This document shows positions 54,407 through 63,924 of a stretch of DNA of 64,000 nt, one piece after another (the first letter of the stretch is position 1; each line of letters begins with the position of its first letter). This DNA comes from Sphingomonas aliaeris (GTDB lineage Bacteria; Pseudomonadota; Alphaproteobacteria; Sphingomonadales; Sphingomonadaceae). The position numbers and the translations under genes were made by a program. The DNA lies in assembly GCF_016743815.1 (NCBI RefSeq), contig NZ_CP061035.1:1552501-1616500 (forward strand). The letters are read 5' to 3'. Under the pieces are notes generated by a model that ran no database searches, was not told where the DNA came from, and saw only the letters and a program-made list of their open reading frames with translations.

Positions 54407-54605
54407 CTTGCATCCCCCTGTTCGATTCGGTGCTGCAACAATAAGGGATGCAGCCGCCGTCGAATATGGGGAATGCAGGTAACTCGGCTTTACCCGCAAT
54501 GGGTTTCGGAACGCAAAACCAGCCCGCGCCGGAACTCCCCAACGGTGACTTTGCCGATCATCACTGCAGGACTGGCCGTGACAATTTTGACATCGAAGCC
54601 TCGCG

Positions 54606-55475
54606 TCAGGCCGCAACGGCAAGCGGCAGAATAACTTTAGGGGGCAGAAACTGGTCCATATCCATCGTGGGATGAGGATATTGGAACCGGTTTACGGCCA
54701 TCGGTAGCACAAAGCCTTCCGGTGCGTCCGGCATGAAATAGTTGCCCTCATACTGGTTCGGGTCGGTACGGGAGTCATGGGCCGCATAGGCAGTGCCGAT
54801 CGGTGCGTACTTCAGATCCAGACCGAAAACCGCGTACATCGCCATATCGACGAAACTCATGTACTTCACGGCACCGCGCAGATGAGTATCCTGCGCAATT
54901 ATAGCGCATAGCCGTTGTTGTATGAACGACAACGACGCCATGTCGCGAACGACCTGCTCGAAGTTGTGGGATCCATCGTGATGGATGACGTACTTATCGC
55001 TGCGTTCGTCCAGAACGTGGCGAACATAAGACGGCAGGTCGCCATGGAAAAGCCGGACGCGCCCGATCGACTCGGGATAGAGCCGCCGGATCCGTTCATA
55101 TGCGAAGAGTAGATGCGGAAGATGAGTATCGATCAGGTCCAGATCGAAATGGAAATGTTCGATACAGCCCGCGATCACGCTCGACGCCCCGCCCATATAG
55201 ACGCCGACTTCGACGACGCGACCGAATTCGCCGTTGAGATCGCGTAGGGTTTGTACCAGGTCGAAATAATATTTCGCTGAGCATTGATCTTCGCAGTCGA
55301 GCTCGATCGTGCTGGACCGATCCGCTATCAAATCGAAGAATCGGTTGCGACCCTTGAATTCCTGCGCGTTTGGCAGCGCGCGATATCCGGAATTGATCTT
55401 TACGCCGAGGTGCGTCGCGAGATCGGAGATCGCTTCGAGTGATGGGTCGGGTGAAACGAAGGTGCCGAGGATCAT
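54606..55475 (-). CDS. Class I SAM-dependent methyltransferase-like protein
   Basis: 289 residues. SAM-binding motif VVEVGVYMGGASSVIAG (about residue 90) and LDLIDTHLPHLL, followed by HDGSHNFEQVVRD. The fold resembles the CmcI-like methyltransferases (compare 30765-31535), though similarity is weak. It stands alone between a CsgG-like gene and lepA. The 199 bases downstream (54407-54605) and the 252 bases upstream (55476-55727) hold no other gene. Substrate unknown. Confidence 0.75.
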   Translation of the reverse strand: MILGTFVSPDPSLEAISDLATHLGVKINSGYRALPNAQEFKGRNRFFDLIADRSSTIELDCEDQCSAKYYFDLVQTLRDLNGEFGRVVEVGVYMGGASSVIAGCIEHFHFDLDLIDTHLPHLLFAYERIRRLYPESIGRVRLFHGDLPSYVRHVLDERSDKYVIHHDGSHNFEQVVRDMASLSFIQQRLCAIIAQDTHLRGAVKYMSFVDMAMYAVFGLDLKYAPIGTAYAAHDSRTDPNQYEGNYFMPDAPEGFVLPMAVNRFQYPHPTMDMDQFLPPKVILPLAVAA

Positions 55476-55727
55476 GGTGCATCCTTACTGGGCCGAATGG
55501 AGCACTGTCCGACACCAATTGTAGCTTGCGGTTCGGCCAGCGCGGCCACTGCTCCATCACTGTATAGGTGATGGCAGGCGCGCCGGGTCGGATCCGGCGA
55601 TTTTTGCCTGCTGCCATGTCGAACGTCACGCCCGTGCGACCGATCAGCGACATGCGTCCCGCCTTTGGCATCGGCAACGATCGGTGCTAACGGCGCGCAT
55701 CCCGTTTTCGAAGGTTCATCCCTGCCT

Positions 55728-57551
55728 GTGTCCACGCCGCTCGCACTCATTCGTAATTTTTCGATCATCGCTCATATCGATCATGGCAAGTCGACGCTTG
55801 CCGATCGCCTGATCCAGGAGACGGGCGGGCTGTCCGCGCGGGAGATGTCGGAGCAGGTGCTCGACAATATGGACATCGAGAAGGAGCGCGGCATCACCAT
55901 CAAGGCGCAGACGGTGCGCCTGGCCTACACGGCGGATGATGGTCAGACGTATACGCTGAACCTGATGGATACGCCGGGTCACGTCGACTTCGCATATGAA
56001 GTGTCGCGGTCGCTGGCGGCGTGTGAGGGTGCGTTGCTGGTCGTCGATGCGGCGCAGGGCGTCGAGGCGCAGACGCTCGCCAACGTCTATCAGTCGATCG
56101 AGCATGATCATGAGATCGTGCCCGTCATCAACAAGATCGACTTGCCCGCCGCCGACGCCGAGAAGGTCAAGGCGGAGATCGAGGAAGTGATCGGGCTGGA
56201 CGCGTCGCAGGCGGTGCTGACCTCGGCCAAATCGGGCATCGGCATTCGCGAGGTGCTGGAGGCGGTCGTCACGCGCATTCCGCCGCCGAAGGGCGATCCC
56301 GATGCGCCGTTGAAGGCGATGCTGGTCGACAGCTGGTACGATCCGTATCTCGGCGTCGTCATCCTCGTCCGCGTCGTGGCGGGGACCCTGAAAAAGGGTC
56401 AGGCAATCAAGTTCATGGCGACCGGTACGCAGCATCTGATCGATCGGGTCGGCTGTTTCCGGCCCCGGATCGAACAGCTGACCGAGCTGGGCGTCGGCGA
56501 GATCGGCTTCATCACCGCGCAGATCAAGGAGGTCGCGCAGACCCGCGTCGGCGACACGATCACCGATGTGAAGCGTCCCGCCACCGAGGCTTTGCCGGGC
56601 TTCAAGGAAGTGCAGCCGGTGGTGTTCTGCGGGCTGTTCCCGGTCGATGCCAACGACTTCGAGAAACTGCGTGAGAGCATTTCCAAGCTGCGGCTGAACG
56701 ATGCCTCCTTCTCGTTCGAGATGGAGACGAGCGCTGCATTGGGTTTCGGCTTCCGCTGCGGGTTCCTGGGGCTGCTGCATCTGGAGATCATCCAGGAGCG
56801 GCTGACGCGCGAATACGATCTCGACCTGATCACGACCGCGCCGTCGGTGGTGTACGAGATCGAGCTGACGCATCCCGACCCCGCCGGCACGACGCATATC
56901 GAACTGCACAACCCGGCCGATATGCCGGAACCCAACAAGATCGCGGTGATCAGCGAGCCGTGGATCGAGGCGGTCATCTATGTGCCGGACGAATATCTCG
57001 GGTCGATCCTGAAGCTGTGCCAGGATCGTCGCGGTATCCAGAAGAACCTGACCTATGTCGGCGGTCGTGCGCAGGCGACGTACGAATTGCCGCTGAACGA
57101 AGTGGTGTTCGATTTCTACGACCGGCTGAAATCGCTGTCCAAGGGCTATGCCAGCTTCGACTATAACCAGATCGGCTACCGTGAGGGCGATCTCGTCAAG
57201 ATGAGCATTCTGGTCAACGAAGAGCCGGTCGATGCACTGTCGATGATCGTCCACCGCGGAACGGCGGAAGTGCGCGGTCGCGGGATGGTCGAACGGCTGA
57301 AGGAACTGATCCCGCGCCATCTGTTCAAGATCCCGATCCAGGCGGCGATCGGCGGCAAGGTGATCGCGCGCGAGACGATCAGCGCGATGCGCAAGGACGT
57401 GACCGCGAAATGCTATGGCGGCGACGCCAGCCGCAAGCGCAAGCTGCTGGACAAGCAGAAGAAGGGCAAGCTGAAGATGCGCGAATATGGCAGCGTCAGC
57501 ATTCCGCAGGAGGCGTTCATCGCGGCCCTGCGGATGGGTGACGACGGCTGA
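55728..57551 (+). CDS. lepA: Elongation factor 4 (LepA)
   Basis: 607 residues, GTG start. G domain motifs AHIDHGKST (about residues 14-22), DTPGHVD and NKIDLP; domains II-V and the C-terminal domain ([15 protein letters not shown]) follow. Ribosomal GTPase that back-translocates or remodels stalled ribosomes. A longer in-frame reading to 55665 adds an untypical N-terminus. Ends 26 bases before modA. Confidence 0.96.
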   Translation: MSTPLALIRNFSIIAHIDHGKSTLADRLIQETGGLSAREMSEQVLDNMDIEKERGITIKAQTVRLAYTADDGQTYTLNLMDTPGHVDFAYEVSRSLAACEGALLVVDAAQGVEAQTLANVYQSIEHDHEIVPVINKIDLPAADAEKVKAEIEEVIGLDASQAVLTSAKSGIGIREVLEAVVTRIPPPKGDPDAPLKAMLVDSWYDPYLGVVILVRVVAGTLKKGQAIKFMATGTQHLIDRVGCFRPRIEQLTELGVGEIGFITAQIKEVAQTRVGDTITDVKRPATEALPGFKEVQPVVFCGLFPVDANDFEKLRESISKLRLNDASFSFEMETSAALGFGFRCGFLGLLHLEIIQERLTREYDLDLITTAPSVVYEIELTHPDPAGTTHIELHNPADMPEPNKIAVISEPWIEAVIYVPDEYLGSILKLCQDRRGIQKNLTYVGGRAQATYELPLNEVVFDFYDRLKSLSKGYASFDYNQIGYREGDLVKMSILVNEEPVDALSMIVHRGTAEVRGRGMVERLKELIPRHLFKIPIQAAIGGKVIARETISAMRKDVTAKCYGGDASRKRKLLDKQKKGKLKMREYGSVSIPQEAFIAALRMGDDG

Positions 57552-57577
57552 CGCGCTTCGCGGGTGGGGGTGTAGGG

Positions 57578-58346
57578 ATGCGGATGATCCGGATGATCGG
57601 CGGTATGCTGGCGCTGTTGTGCCTGACGCCCGGGATCGCGTCGGCGCAGGCGCAACCGCCGCTGGTGCTGGCTGCGGCGAGCCTGCAGGAATCGATGACC
57701 GCCGCCGCTGCCGTCTGGGCGAAGAAGGGGCACCCCAGGCCGGTTATCTCCTTCGCGGCGTCTTCGGCGTTGGCGCGGCAAGTGTTGGCGGGCGGCGCGG
57801 CGGACCTGTTCGTATCGGCGGACGAGGAATGGATGGACGCGCTGGCGGCGAAACGGCTGATCGTCGCCGGAACGCGGAGCGATTTCCTCGGCAACCGGCT
57901 GGTCGTGATCGAACCGCGCGAGCGACGTTCGCGGATCCCGCTGCGCCCGGCGGCCGCGCTGGCGCGCGTGCTTGGCGGTGGTGCGCTGGCAATGGCGGAT
58001 ACGAGCGGCGTTCCGGCGGGAAAATACGGCAAGGCCGCGCTGGAGCGGCTCGGCGCATGGCCAGCGGTCGCGCCGCGGGTCGTGCAGGCGGAGAATGTCC
58101 GCGCGGCCTTGGCACTGGTCGAGCGGGGCGCGGCGCCGTTCGGGATCGTCTATGCCACCGATGCGCGGGCGTCGCACGCCGTGCGCGTGGCGGGCGTCTT
58201 CCCACAGGCCAGCCATCCGCCGATCGTCTATCCCATCGCGCGGCTGGCAAAATCGACCAACGCGGGGGGGGGAGGCCTTCCGCCGGTTCCTCGTGTCGCG
58301 CGAAGGCAAGGCGATTTTCGTGAAGTTCGGCTTCTCCGCGCGGTGA
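57578..58346 (+). CDS. modA: Molybdate-binding protein ModA (frameshift at a G9 run)
   Basis: Periplasmic binding protein of the molybdate importer: signal peptide to about residue 23, LAAASLQESM (oxyanion-binding Ser region), DLFVSADEEWMD, and ADTSGVPAGKYG. As read, the frame runs to 58366 with a wrong tail; taking one G from the nine at 58264-58272 restores FRRFLVSREGKAIFVKFGF, the normal ModA ending, with TGA at 58344-58346. Restored length about 255 residues. First gene of modABC, 26 bases after lepA. Confidence 0.87.
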
Positions 58347-58359
58347 CGGGCGGCGCGCG

Positions 58360-59049
58360 GTGCTGACCCCGGAGGAATGGGGCATCGTCGCGTTGACGCT
58401 GCGGGTCGGCGGGGTGGCGTTGCTGGTGACGCTGCCGATCGCCTTTGCGTTGGCCTGGGTGCTGGCGCGGGTCCGCTTTCCGGGCAAGCTGCTGCTCGAC
58501 GCCGCGGTTCACCTGCCGCTGGTGGTGCCGCCCGTCGTGACCGGGTGGCTGCTGCTGGTCGCTTTCGCACCCTCGGGTCTGGCGGGATCGGCGATCCAGG
58601 CGGTGTTCGGGACGAGCGTGCTGTTCCGCTGGACCGGCGCGGCGATCGCATCGGGCGTGATGGCCCTGCCACTGATGGTGCGGGCGATGCGGCTGTCGAT
58701 CGAGGCGGTGGACCGGCGGTTGGAGAATGCCGCGGCGACGTTGGGCGCGGGGCGGTGGCGTATCTTCGCGACGATCACCTTGCCGCTCAGCCTGCCGGGT
58801 GTGCTGGCCGGGGCGGTATTGGGGTTCGCGCGCGGAATCGGGGAATTCGGCGCGACGATCACCTTCGTCGCGAACGTGCCGGGACAGACGCAGACGTTGC
58901 CGCTGGCGATCTATAGCGCGTTGCAGCGGCCCGACGGGGAGGCGATGGTGCTGCGGCTGGCGGCGATTTCGGTCGCGCTGTCGCTGGCGGCTTTGGTCGC
59001 GTCGGAGATGCTCGCGCGGCGCAGCGGCCGGAGGCTGCATGTCCTTTGA
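58360..59049 (+). CDS. modB: Molybdate ABC transporter permease ModB
   Basis: 229 residues with five to six helices and the permease signature region (ENAAATLGAGRWRIF, GFARGIGEFGATI). Starts GTG 58360, 13 bases after the restored modA stop, and overlaps modC by 11 bases. Completes the membrane part of the molybdate importer. Confidence 0.93.
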   Translation: MLTPEEWGIVALTLRVGGVALLVTLPIAFALAWVLARVRFPGKLLLDAAVHLPLVVPPVVTGWLLLVAFAPSGLAGSAIQAVFGTSVLFRWTGAAIASGVMALPLMVRAMRLSIEAVDRRLENAAATLGAGRWRIFATITLPLSLPGVLAGAVLGFARGIGEFGATITFVANVPGQTQTLPLAIYSALQRPDGEAMVLRLAAISVALSLAALVASEMLARRSGRRLHVL

Positions 59050-59647
59050 TATCTCCGTCTCGAAACGGTTGGGCGACACCCGGATCGCGCTGGACCTCAC
59101 GGCGGGCGAGGGCGTGACGATCCTGTTCGGGCCGTCCGGGGCGGGCAAGACGAGCGTGCTGAACATGGTCGCCGGGCTGTTGCGGCCCGATGCCGGGACG
59201 ATCCGCGTGGGCGGCGAGACGCTGTTCGATGCCGCGTTGATGATCGACGTGCCGGTCGAGCGGCGGCGGGCGGGTTACGTCTTTCAGGAGGCGCGGCTTT
59301 TCCCGCACCTGAAGGTCCGCGCGAACCTGACCTACGGAGCGGGGGCGAGGGGCCTGGACCACGAGGCGATCGCGTTTCTGGATATCGCACACCTGCTCGA
59401 CCGGTGGCCGCTTAGCCTGTCCGGTGGCGAAGCGCGGCGCGTGTCGATCGGGCGCGCACTGCTGAGCGACCCGGCATTCCTGTTGCTGGACGAGCCCCTA
59501 TCGTCGCTGGATGCGGCGCGGCGCGAAGAGATCATTCGGGTGATCGAACACTTGCGCGACGTCGTGCGCCTGCCCGTGCTGATGGTGACCCATGACGCGG
59601 GTGAAGCGGAGCGTCTGGGAACGCGCGTCGTACAGATGCCGGGGTGA
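59039..59647 (+). CDS. modC: Molybdate ABC transporter ATP-binding protein ModC (short form)
   Basis: 202 residues. Walker A GPSGAGKTSV, ABC signature LSLSGGEARRV, Walker B LLLDEPLSSLD and switch His in VTHDAGE are present. It ends right after the ATPase domain: the C-terminal TOBE/Mop domain (about 150 residues in usual ModC) is missing, so substrate-level regulation may be lost or supplied otherwise. Followed by a strong hairpin. A longer upstream reading shadows modB. Confidence 0.92.
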   Translation: MSFDISVSKRLGDTRIALDLTAGEGVTILFGPSGAGKTSVLNMVAGLLRPDAGTIRVGGETLFDAALMIDVPVERRRAGYVFQEARLFPHLKVRANLTYGAGARGLDHEAIAFLDIAHLLDRWPLSLSGGEARRVSIGRALLSDPAFLLLDEPLSSLDAARREEIIRVIEHLRDVVRLPVLMVTHDAGEAERLGTRVVQMPG

Positions 59648-59677
59648 ACAGGCGACGGCCGGAAGGCCGCCGCCTGT
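59648..59677. terminator. Convergent-gene hairpin between modC and TonB receptor
   Basis: ACAGGCG-A-CGGCC, loop GGAA, GGCCG-C-CGCCTGT: on the minus strand a 13-bp stem with a single G-U pair. It fills the 40-base gap between two stop codons and probably ends transcription from both sides; there is no T-run. Confidence 0.7.
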
Positions 59678-59687
59678 GTCGGTCAGG

Positions 59688-61937
59688 TCAGAACCGGAAC
59701 TTCACTTCGCCGCCGATGATGCGCGGTTCGTTGACCATGCCGGTCAGATTGTTGAAGTCGATCGCGCTGACCGCCCGGATCTGGTTCGTGATGTTGCGGG
59801 CGAACGCCGCGACCTCCAGCCCGGAATCGAACTTGTATCCGCCGCGCAAACCGCCTTCGAGCAGGGATTTTCCGCGGAATTCGGCCGCGGTGTAGAGGAA
59901 GTAGTTCACCTTGCTGCGATATGCCCAGTCGGTGAAGGCGAACAGTTCGCCGTCGCCCAGCGGCACGGCGTACCGCACCGTCCAGTTGGCGATCAGGCGC
60001 GGAGCCTGTGGCAAATCGTTGCCGTTCAGTATCGCGCGACCAGCCGCGTTCAGCGGGTTGGTGACCGTGCAGCCGCCGCCGCACACCGCGATCGATTGCG
60101 AGGGATCGCGGATTTCGGTGAAGTTGTAGCTGAGACCGGCGGTGAGAACGAGCGACGGCATGGGGCGGGCGTTCAGTTCCGCCTCCAGACCGTAACCGAC
60201 GACCTTGTCGATCGTCAGCAATTGCGCCGAATTGTTGACGCCGCCGACTGCCGTCGCCTGGAAATCCTTCGTCCGGAAGTAATAGCCGGACAGGTCGAAG
60301 CGCAGCACGTTGGCGAGCAGTTCGGTCTTGATCCCGCCCTCGCCCGAGATCGTCGTCTGCTTGGGCGCGGTGGTCGGAAAGTCACCGAAGTTGACGCGGT
60401 CCGAGATCGACGGGCCGAGATAGCCGGTGGCAAAGCGGGCGTAGAGATTGACCGAAGGATCGATCCGGTAGGTCGCGCCGATATCCCACGAGACGTTGTC
60501 ACCCTTCGCTTTCGTGCGGATCGGCAAGGGCCTGCCGGGGAAACTCGCGAGACCGCCGACGAAATCGTCCTTGCGATCGTTGGAATAGCGGACGCCGGCG
60601 CGCAGGGTCAGGTCGGCGTTCGCGGCATATTCGCCCGAGGCGAACAGGCCGAAATTCTCGTTCTTGTTATCGTGCAGCACGTTCTGCGTGACCGCGCCCG
60701 CGCCGTCATAGGCGAGTTCGTCATAGGTCAGCTTCTGGTGGAAGAAATAGGCGCCTACCTGTCCGCGGAATGCGCCCATCTGCGCGGTTTCGAAGCGCAG
60801 CTCCTGGCTGAACTCCTTCGGCTTGGTCGTGCCGCCGGTGTTCACGGGGAAGCCACCGACATTGATGTTGCCGAGGGTGCAGCCGGGAATGAAGGCGTAG
60901 CAGCTGGCGCCGTCGACATCGCCGGTGCTCTCCACCTTGCCCTTTTCATAGGCGGTGATGGAGTGGAGCGTGCCGACGCCGTCGAACGTGTAGTTGAGCT
61001 TCAGATTGGTGCCGAACGAGTTCAGGCTCTGGCTGGTCAGGCCGTCCAGCGCGACCTTCTTGATGTCGAAGCCGGGGACAAAATCGTTGCTGCCCTTCCG
61101 GAAGATGCCGGCGCGGAAGACGCGGGGCGAGCCGTCGAGATCGCGTGCATGCACGTTCAGCAGCGCATCGAAATCGCCGCTCTCGTAGCTGAGCAGGACG
61201 CGTCCTGCGACGTCGCGATACCCCTCCAGCTTGCGGCTGCCGAGTGTCGTCGTGGCGGTGTTGGTAACCCAGTCGTCACGCCGTTGCAGGATGCCCGAGA
61301 CGCGCAGGCCGAAGCCGCCGCCCAGCGGGCCGCCGATCGCGGCCTCCGCATTGACGGTGTTGAACGTGGCCCAGGACAGGCTCGCATGGCCCGACAGGAC
61401 GTCGCCCGGCTTCTGCGAGTCCAGCTTGATCACGCCGGCGGGGGTGTTGCGGCCGAACAACGTGCCTTGCGGCCCGCGCAACACCTGCACGCTGGCGAGA
61501 TCGAATACGGGGAAGGATTTCAGCATCGGGTTTTCGAGCGCGACGTCGTCATAGACGACGGAGACGGGCTGCGCCGAGGTCGGGTCGAAATCGGTATTGC
61601 CGAGGCCGCGGATATAGAAACGCGGGAAAGTGCGGCCGAACGAGGATCCGACCAACAGGCTGGGCGTGCGGCCGGAGAGAAAGCGGATGTCGAGGCCGCT
61701 GGAGTTGAGCACGTCGAGCTTTTCGCCCCCGATCACGCTGACGGCGACGGGCACGTCCTTGCTGGCTTCGCTGCGGCGGCTGGCGGTGACGGTGATTTCG
61801 TCGGGCGATACCTCCGCCTGTACCGGGTCCGGATCGGCAGCGATCGCGGGCGTGGCTGCACACATGATCGCAAGGACGGAAGCGCCGATGGCAAGGCGAC
61901 GGGAACGAGCGAACGAACGTGCAGTGTAGACGAGCAT
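59688..61937 (-). CDS. TonB-dependent receptor
   Basis: 749 residues. Signal peptide to about residue 34, TonB box-like EITVTASRR, plug domain (VPVAVSVIGGEKL, QVLRGPQGTLFGRNTPAG) and a C-terminal beta-barrel ending in KFRF with a terminal aromatic Phe. Outer-membrane active transporter for an iron chelate, vitamin or glycan; sphingomonads carry many. Nothing beside it fixes the ligand; the neighbouring modABC is convergent. No Fur box or cobalamin riboswitch was seen upstream. Confidence 0.92.
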   Translation of the reverse strand: MLVYTARSFARSRRLAIGASVLAIMCAATPAIAADPDPVQAEVSPDEITVTASRRSEASKDVPVAVSVIGGEKLDVLNSSGLDIRFLSGRTPSLLVGSSFGRTFPRFYIRGLGNTDFDPTSAQPVSVVYDDVALENPMLKSFPVFDLASVQVLRGPQGTLFGRNTPAGVIKLDSQKPGDVLSGHASLSWATFNTVNAEAAIGGPLGGGFGLRVSGILQRRDDWVTNTATTTLGSRKLEGYRDVAGRVLLSYESGDFDALLNVHARDLDGSPRVFRAGIFRKGSNDFVPGFDIKKVALDGLTSQSLNSFGTNLKLNYTFDGVGTLHSITAYEKGKVESTGDVDGASCYAFIPGCTLGNINVGGFPVNTGGTTKPKEFSQELRFETAQMGAFRGQVGAYFFHQKLTYDELAYDGAGAVTQNVLHDNKNENFGLFASGEYAANADLTLRAGVRYSNDRKDDFVGGLASFPGRPLPIRTKAKGDNVSWDIGATYRIDPSVNLYARFATGYLGPSISDRVNFGDFPTTAPKQTTISGEGGIKTELLANVLRFDLSGYYFRTKDFQATAVGGVNNSAQLLTIDKVVGYGLEAELNARPMPSLVLTAGLSYNFTEIRDPSQSIAVCGGGCTVTNPLNAAGRAILNGNDLPQAPRLIANWTVRYAVPLGDGELFAFTDWAYRSKVNYFLYTAAEFRGKSLLEGGLRGGYKFDSGLEVAAFARNITNQIRAVSAIDFNNLTGMVNEPRIIGGEVKFRF

Positions 61938-62041
61938 CAGTAAAAATCCCCCGGTTCAGTTTCCGGGCATCCGCTCTTCCACGATCGCCGCGTGATCCGG
62001 CAATTCGTTACTAAGGCGTATCAGAAGGATCCATTACTCTT

Positions 62042-63532
62042 CTATAGCGAAAGGCGCCAATCCCAGCCGAGCGGGTCGCCGTCCATCACTTCTACGCCAA
62101 GTGTTGCAAGTTCGTCACGAATCGCATCGGACCTGGCGAAGTCCTTCGCCGCACGAGCCTCGCGACGTTCGGCGAGACGGGCTTCGATCTCCGCCTCGTC
62201 GATCCCGGCTGATTTGGGGCGAAGGCGGAGATCATGACGTGTCAGTTCTGTTAATCGTAACCCCAGAACAGTGTCCATCATACCGACCGCCTTTAATTTC
62301 AAGCCGTCAGGCATTTCGCGGTCACCTAACAGAGCATCTAAAAATGTTAGTGCGCCAACGGTTCCGAGGTCCTTGGACATATAATCATCAAAAAAGAAGA
62401 GGCAGTCCTTAGCGTAACTCGGTATTGGAAGAATTTGATCAAGCTGCTGTTGAAACGAGGGCTTTCCACTTAAAAATTCTAGCCATTTATCAAAGTTGTC
62501 ATCGGGCTTTAATTTCTCGATCATGCCGATTAAGCGCTTCAGCCTAGTTAAAGCCGTCATCAGGTTTTCAAGCGAAAATTCGAGTTCGCTGCGATAATGC
62601 GCGCTGAGGCACATCAGGCGATAGGCGAGCGGGTGGACACCGAGATCGATCAGGCTCTGCAACGTCCTGAAACCGCCGCCCGATTTGCTCATCTTGCCCG
62701 AGCGTTCGACCAGAAAATTGTTGTGCATCCAGAAGGTCGCGCCGGTATCCGCACAGCCGCAATGCGCCTGGTTCTGCGCGATCTCGTTCGGGTGGTGGAT
62801 CTCGCGATGATCGATGCCACCGGTATGGATGTCGAAATTCGCACCGAGATACTTCTGGCTCATTACCGAGCATTCGAGATGCCAGCCGGGTGCGCCGCGG
62901 CCCCAGGGGGAATCCCATTCCATCTGGCGGTTCTCGCCGGGTTCGCTCTTGCGCCAGATCGCGAAATCCTGCGGGTTGCGCTTGCCCGCGACGGGATCGA
63001 TCCGGCCTTCGCGATCATCCTCGCGCGTACCGGCGAGGCGACCGTAATCGGGGACGGTGCCGGTATCGAAATACAGGCCGCTGTCGAGTTCGTAGCAATT
63101 CGCGGCGATCTTCACGCCGAACGCGATCATCTCCTCGATATGATCGGTGGCGAGCGGGAAGCGGCTCGGCTCGCGGATGTTGAGGTCCTTCAGATTCTGT
63201 TTGAAGGCCGTCGTGTAATGCGCGGCGATATCCCAGATGCTCATCGACTGCGCGCGCGCGGCGGCTTCCATCTTGTCGTCGCCCGCATCCGCATCCGACG
63301 TCAGGTGGCCGACATCGGTGATGTTGATGATATGGGTGAGCGGATAGCCCTTCCACGTCAGCACGCGGCTGAGCGTGTCGGTGAAGACATAGGCGCGCAG
63401 ATTGCCGATATGCGCGTAATTGTAGACGGTCGGCCCGCAGGAATAGACTCGCACGTCGGCGGGATCGAGCGGGACGAATGTCTCCAGGCTGCGGCTGAGG
63501 CTGTTATAGAGCGTGAGGGGCGTGGCGGTCAT
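62042..63532 (-). CDS. cysS: Cysteinyl-tRNA synthetase
   Basis: 496 residues. CGPTVYNYAHIGNLRAY holds the HIGH-type motif (HIGN at 41-44) and a zinc-ligand Cys; KMSKS is near residue 280. The C-terminal DALR and anticodon-binding parts follow, ending MDGDPLGWDWRL. Between about 62220 and 62590 (residues 314-437, the DALR region) base composition drops sharply: 62461-62520 has 21 G/C of 60, while 62161-62220 has 41. The reading frame is intact. ATG 63532 is preferred over 63544. Confidence 0.95.
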   Translation of the reverse strand: MTATPLTLYNSLSRSLETFVPLDPADVRVYSCGPTVYNYAHIGNLRAYVFTDTLSRVLTWKGYPLTHIINITDVGHLTSDADAGDDKMEAAARAQSMSIWDIAAHYTTAFKQNLKDLNIREPSRFPLATDHIEEMIAFGVKIAANCYELDSGLYFDTGTVPDYGRLAGTREDDREGRIDPVAGKRNPQDFAIWRKSEPGENRQMEWDSPWGRGAPGWHLECSVMSQKYLGANFDIHTGGIDHREIHHPNEIAQNQAHCGCADTGATFWMHNNFLVERSGKMSKSGGGFRTLQSLIDLGVHPLAYRLMCLSAHYRSELEFSLENLMTALTRLKRLIGMIEKLKPDDNFDKWLEFLSGKPSFQQQLDQILPIPSYAKDCLFFFDDYMSKDLGTVGALTFLDALLGDREMPDGLKLKAVGMMDTVLGLRLTELTRHDLRLRPKSAGIDEAEIEARLAERREARAAKDFARSDAIRDELATLGVEVMDGDPLGWDWRLSL

Positions 63533-63717
63533 GGCGCACGCCATAGCGGGCTGAGGCGGCGGTGCAAACGCCCGCCGCCCCGGGGCAGGCGGCGTAAGCG
63601 CCGGGCGTGGGGCACTAATGCTTGAAACCGCCGACGGTCGCTGCTAGGGCGCACGCCTTCCCGGCGCTGGCATCTGTCTGCGACGATAATAGCTATTGAT
63701 CGGAGCGTCTACACAAC

Positions 63718-63924
63718 ATGCAAATCATCGTTCGCGACAACAACGTCGATCAGGCGCTGCGCGCCCTCAAGAAGAAGCTGCAGCGCGAAGGTGTTTATCG
63801 CGAGATGAAGTTGCGCCGGCATTACGAGAAGCCGTCGGAAAAGCGTGCACGTGAGCGTGCGGCCGCTGTCCGTCGCGCCCGTAAGCTGGAGCGCAAGCGC
63901 CTGGAGCGTGACGGCGCACGGTAA
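63718..63924 (+). CDS. rpsU: 30S ribosomal protein S21
   Basis: 68 residues, strongly basic: [41 protein letters not shown] S21 signature (quoted in part). S21 binds the 16S 3' region near the anti-Shine-Dalgarno. Divergent from cysS by 185 bases. A TTGAAA at 63622-63627 and TGCTAG at 63642-63647 are a possible, poorly spaced promoter. The last 76 bases of the window hold nothing I recognise. Confidence 0.95.
   Translation: MQIIVRDNNVDQALRALKKKLQREGVYREMKLRRHYEKPSEKRARERAAAVRRARKLERKRLERDGAR

Noticed and set aside
55716..57320. 534-codon minus-strand open frame
   Set aside because: Antisense to lepA, no domain pattern.
59592..61943. 783-codon plus-strand open frame
   Set aside because: Antisense to the TonB-dependent receptor, which has clear motifs; this frame has none.
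61938..62041. Cobalamin riboswitch or Fur box before the TonB receptor
   Set aside because: The region is short and shows neither a B12-box-like element nor a Fur-type palindrome.
62597..63625. 342-codon plus-strand open frame
   Set aside because: Antisense to cysS, which is certain from HIGH and KMSKS motifs.
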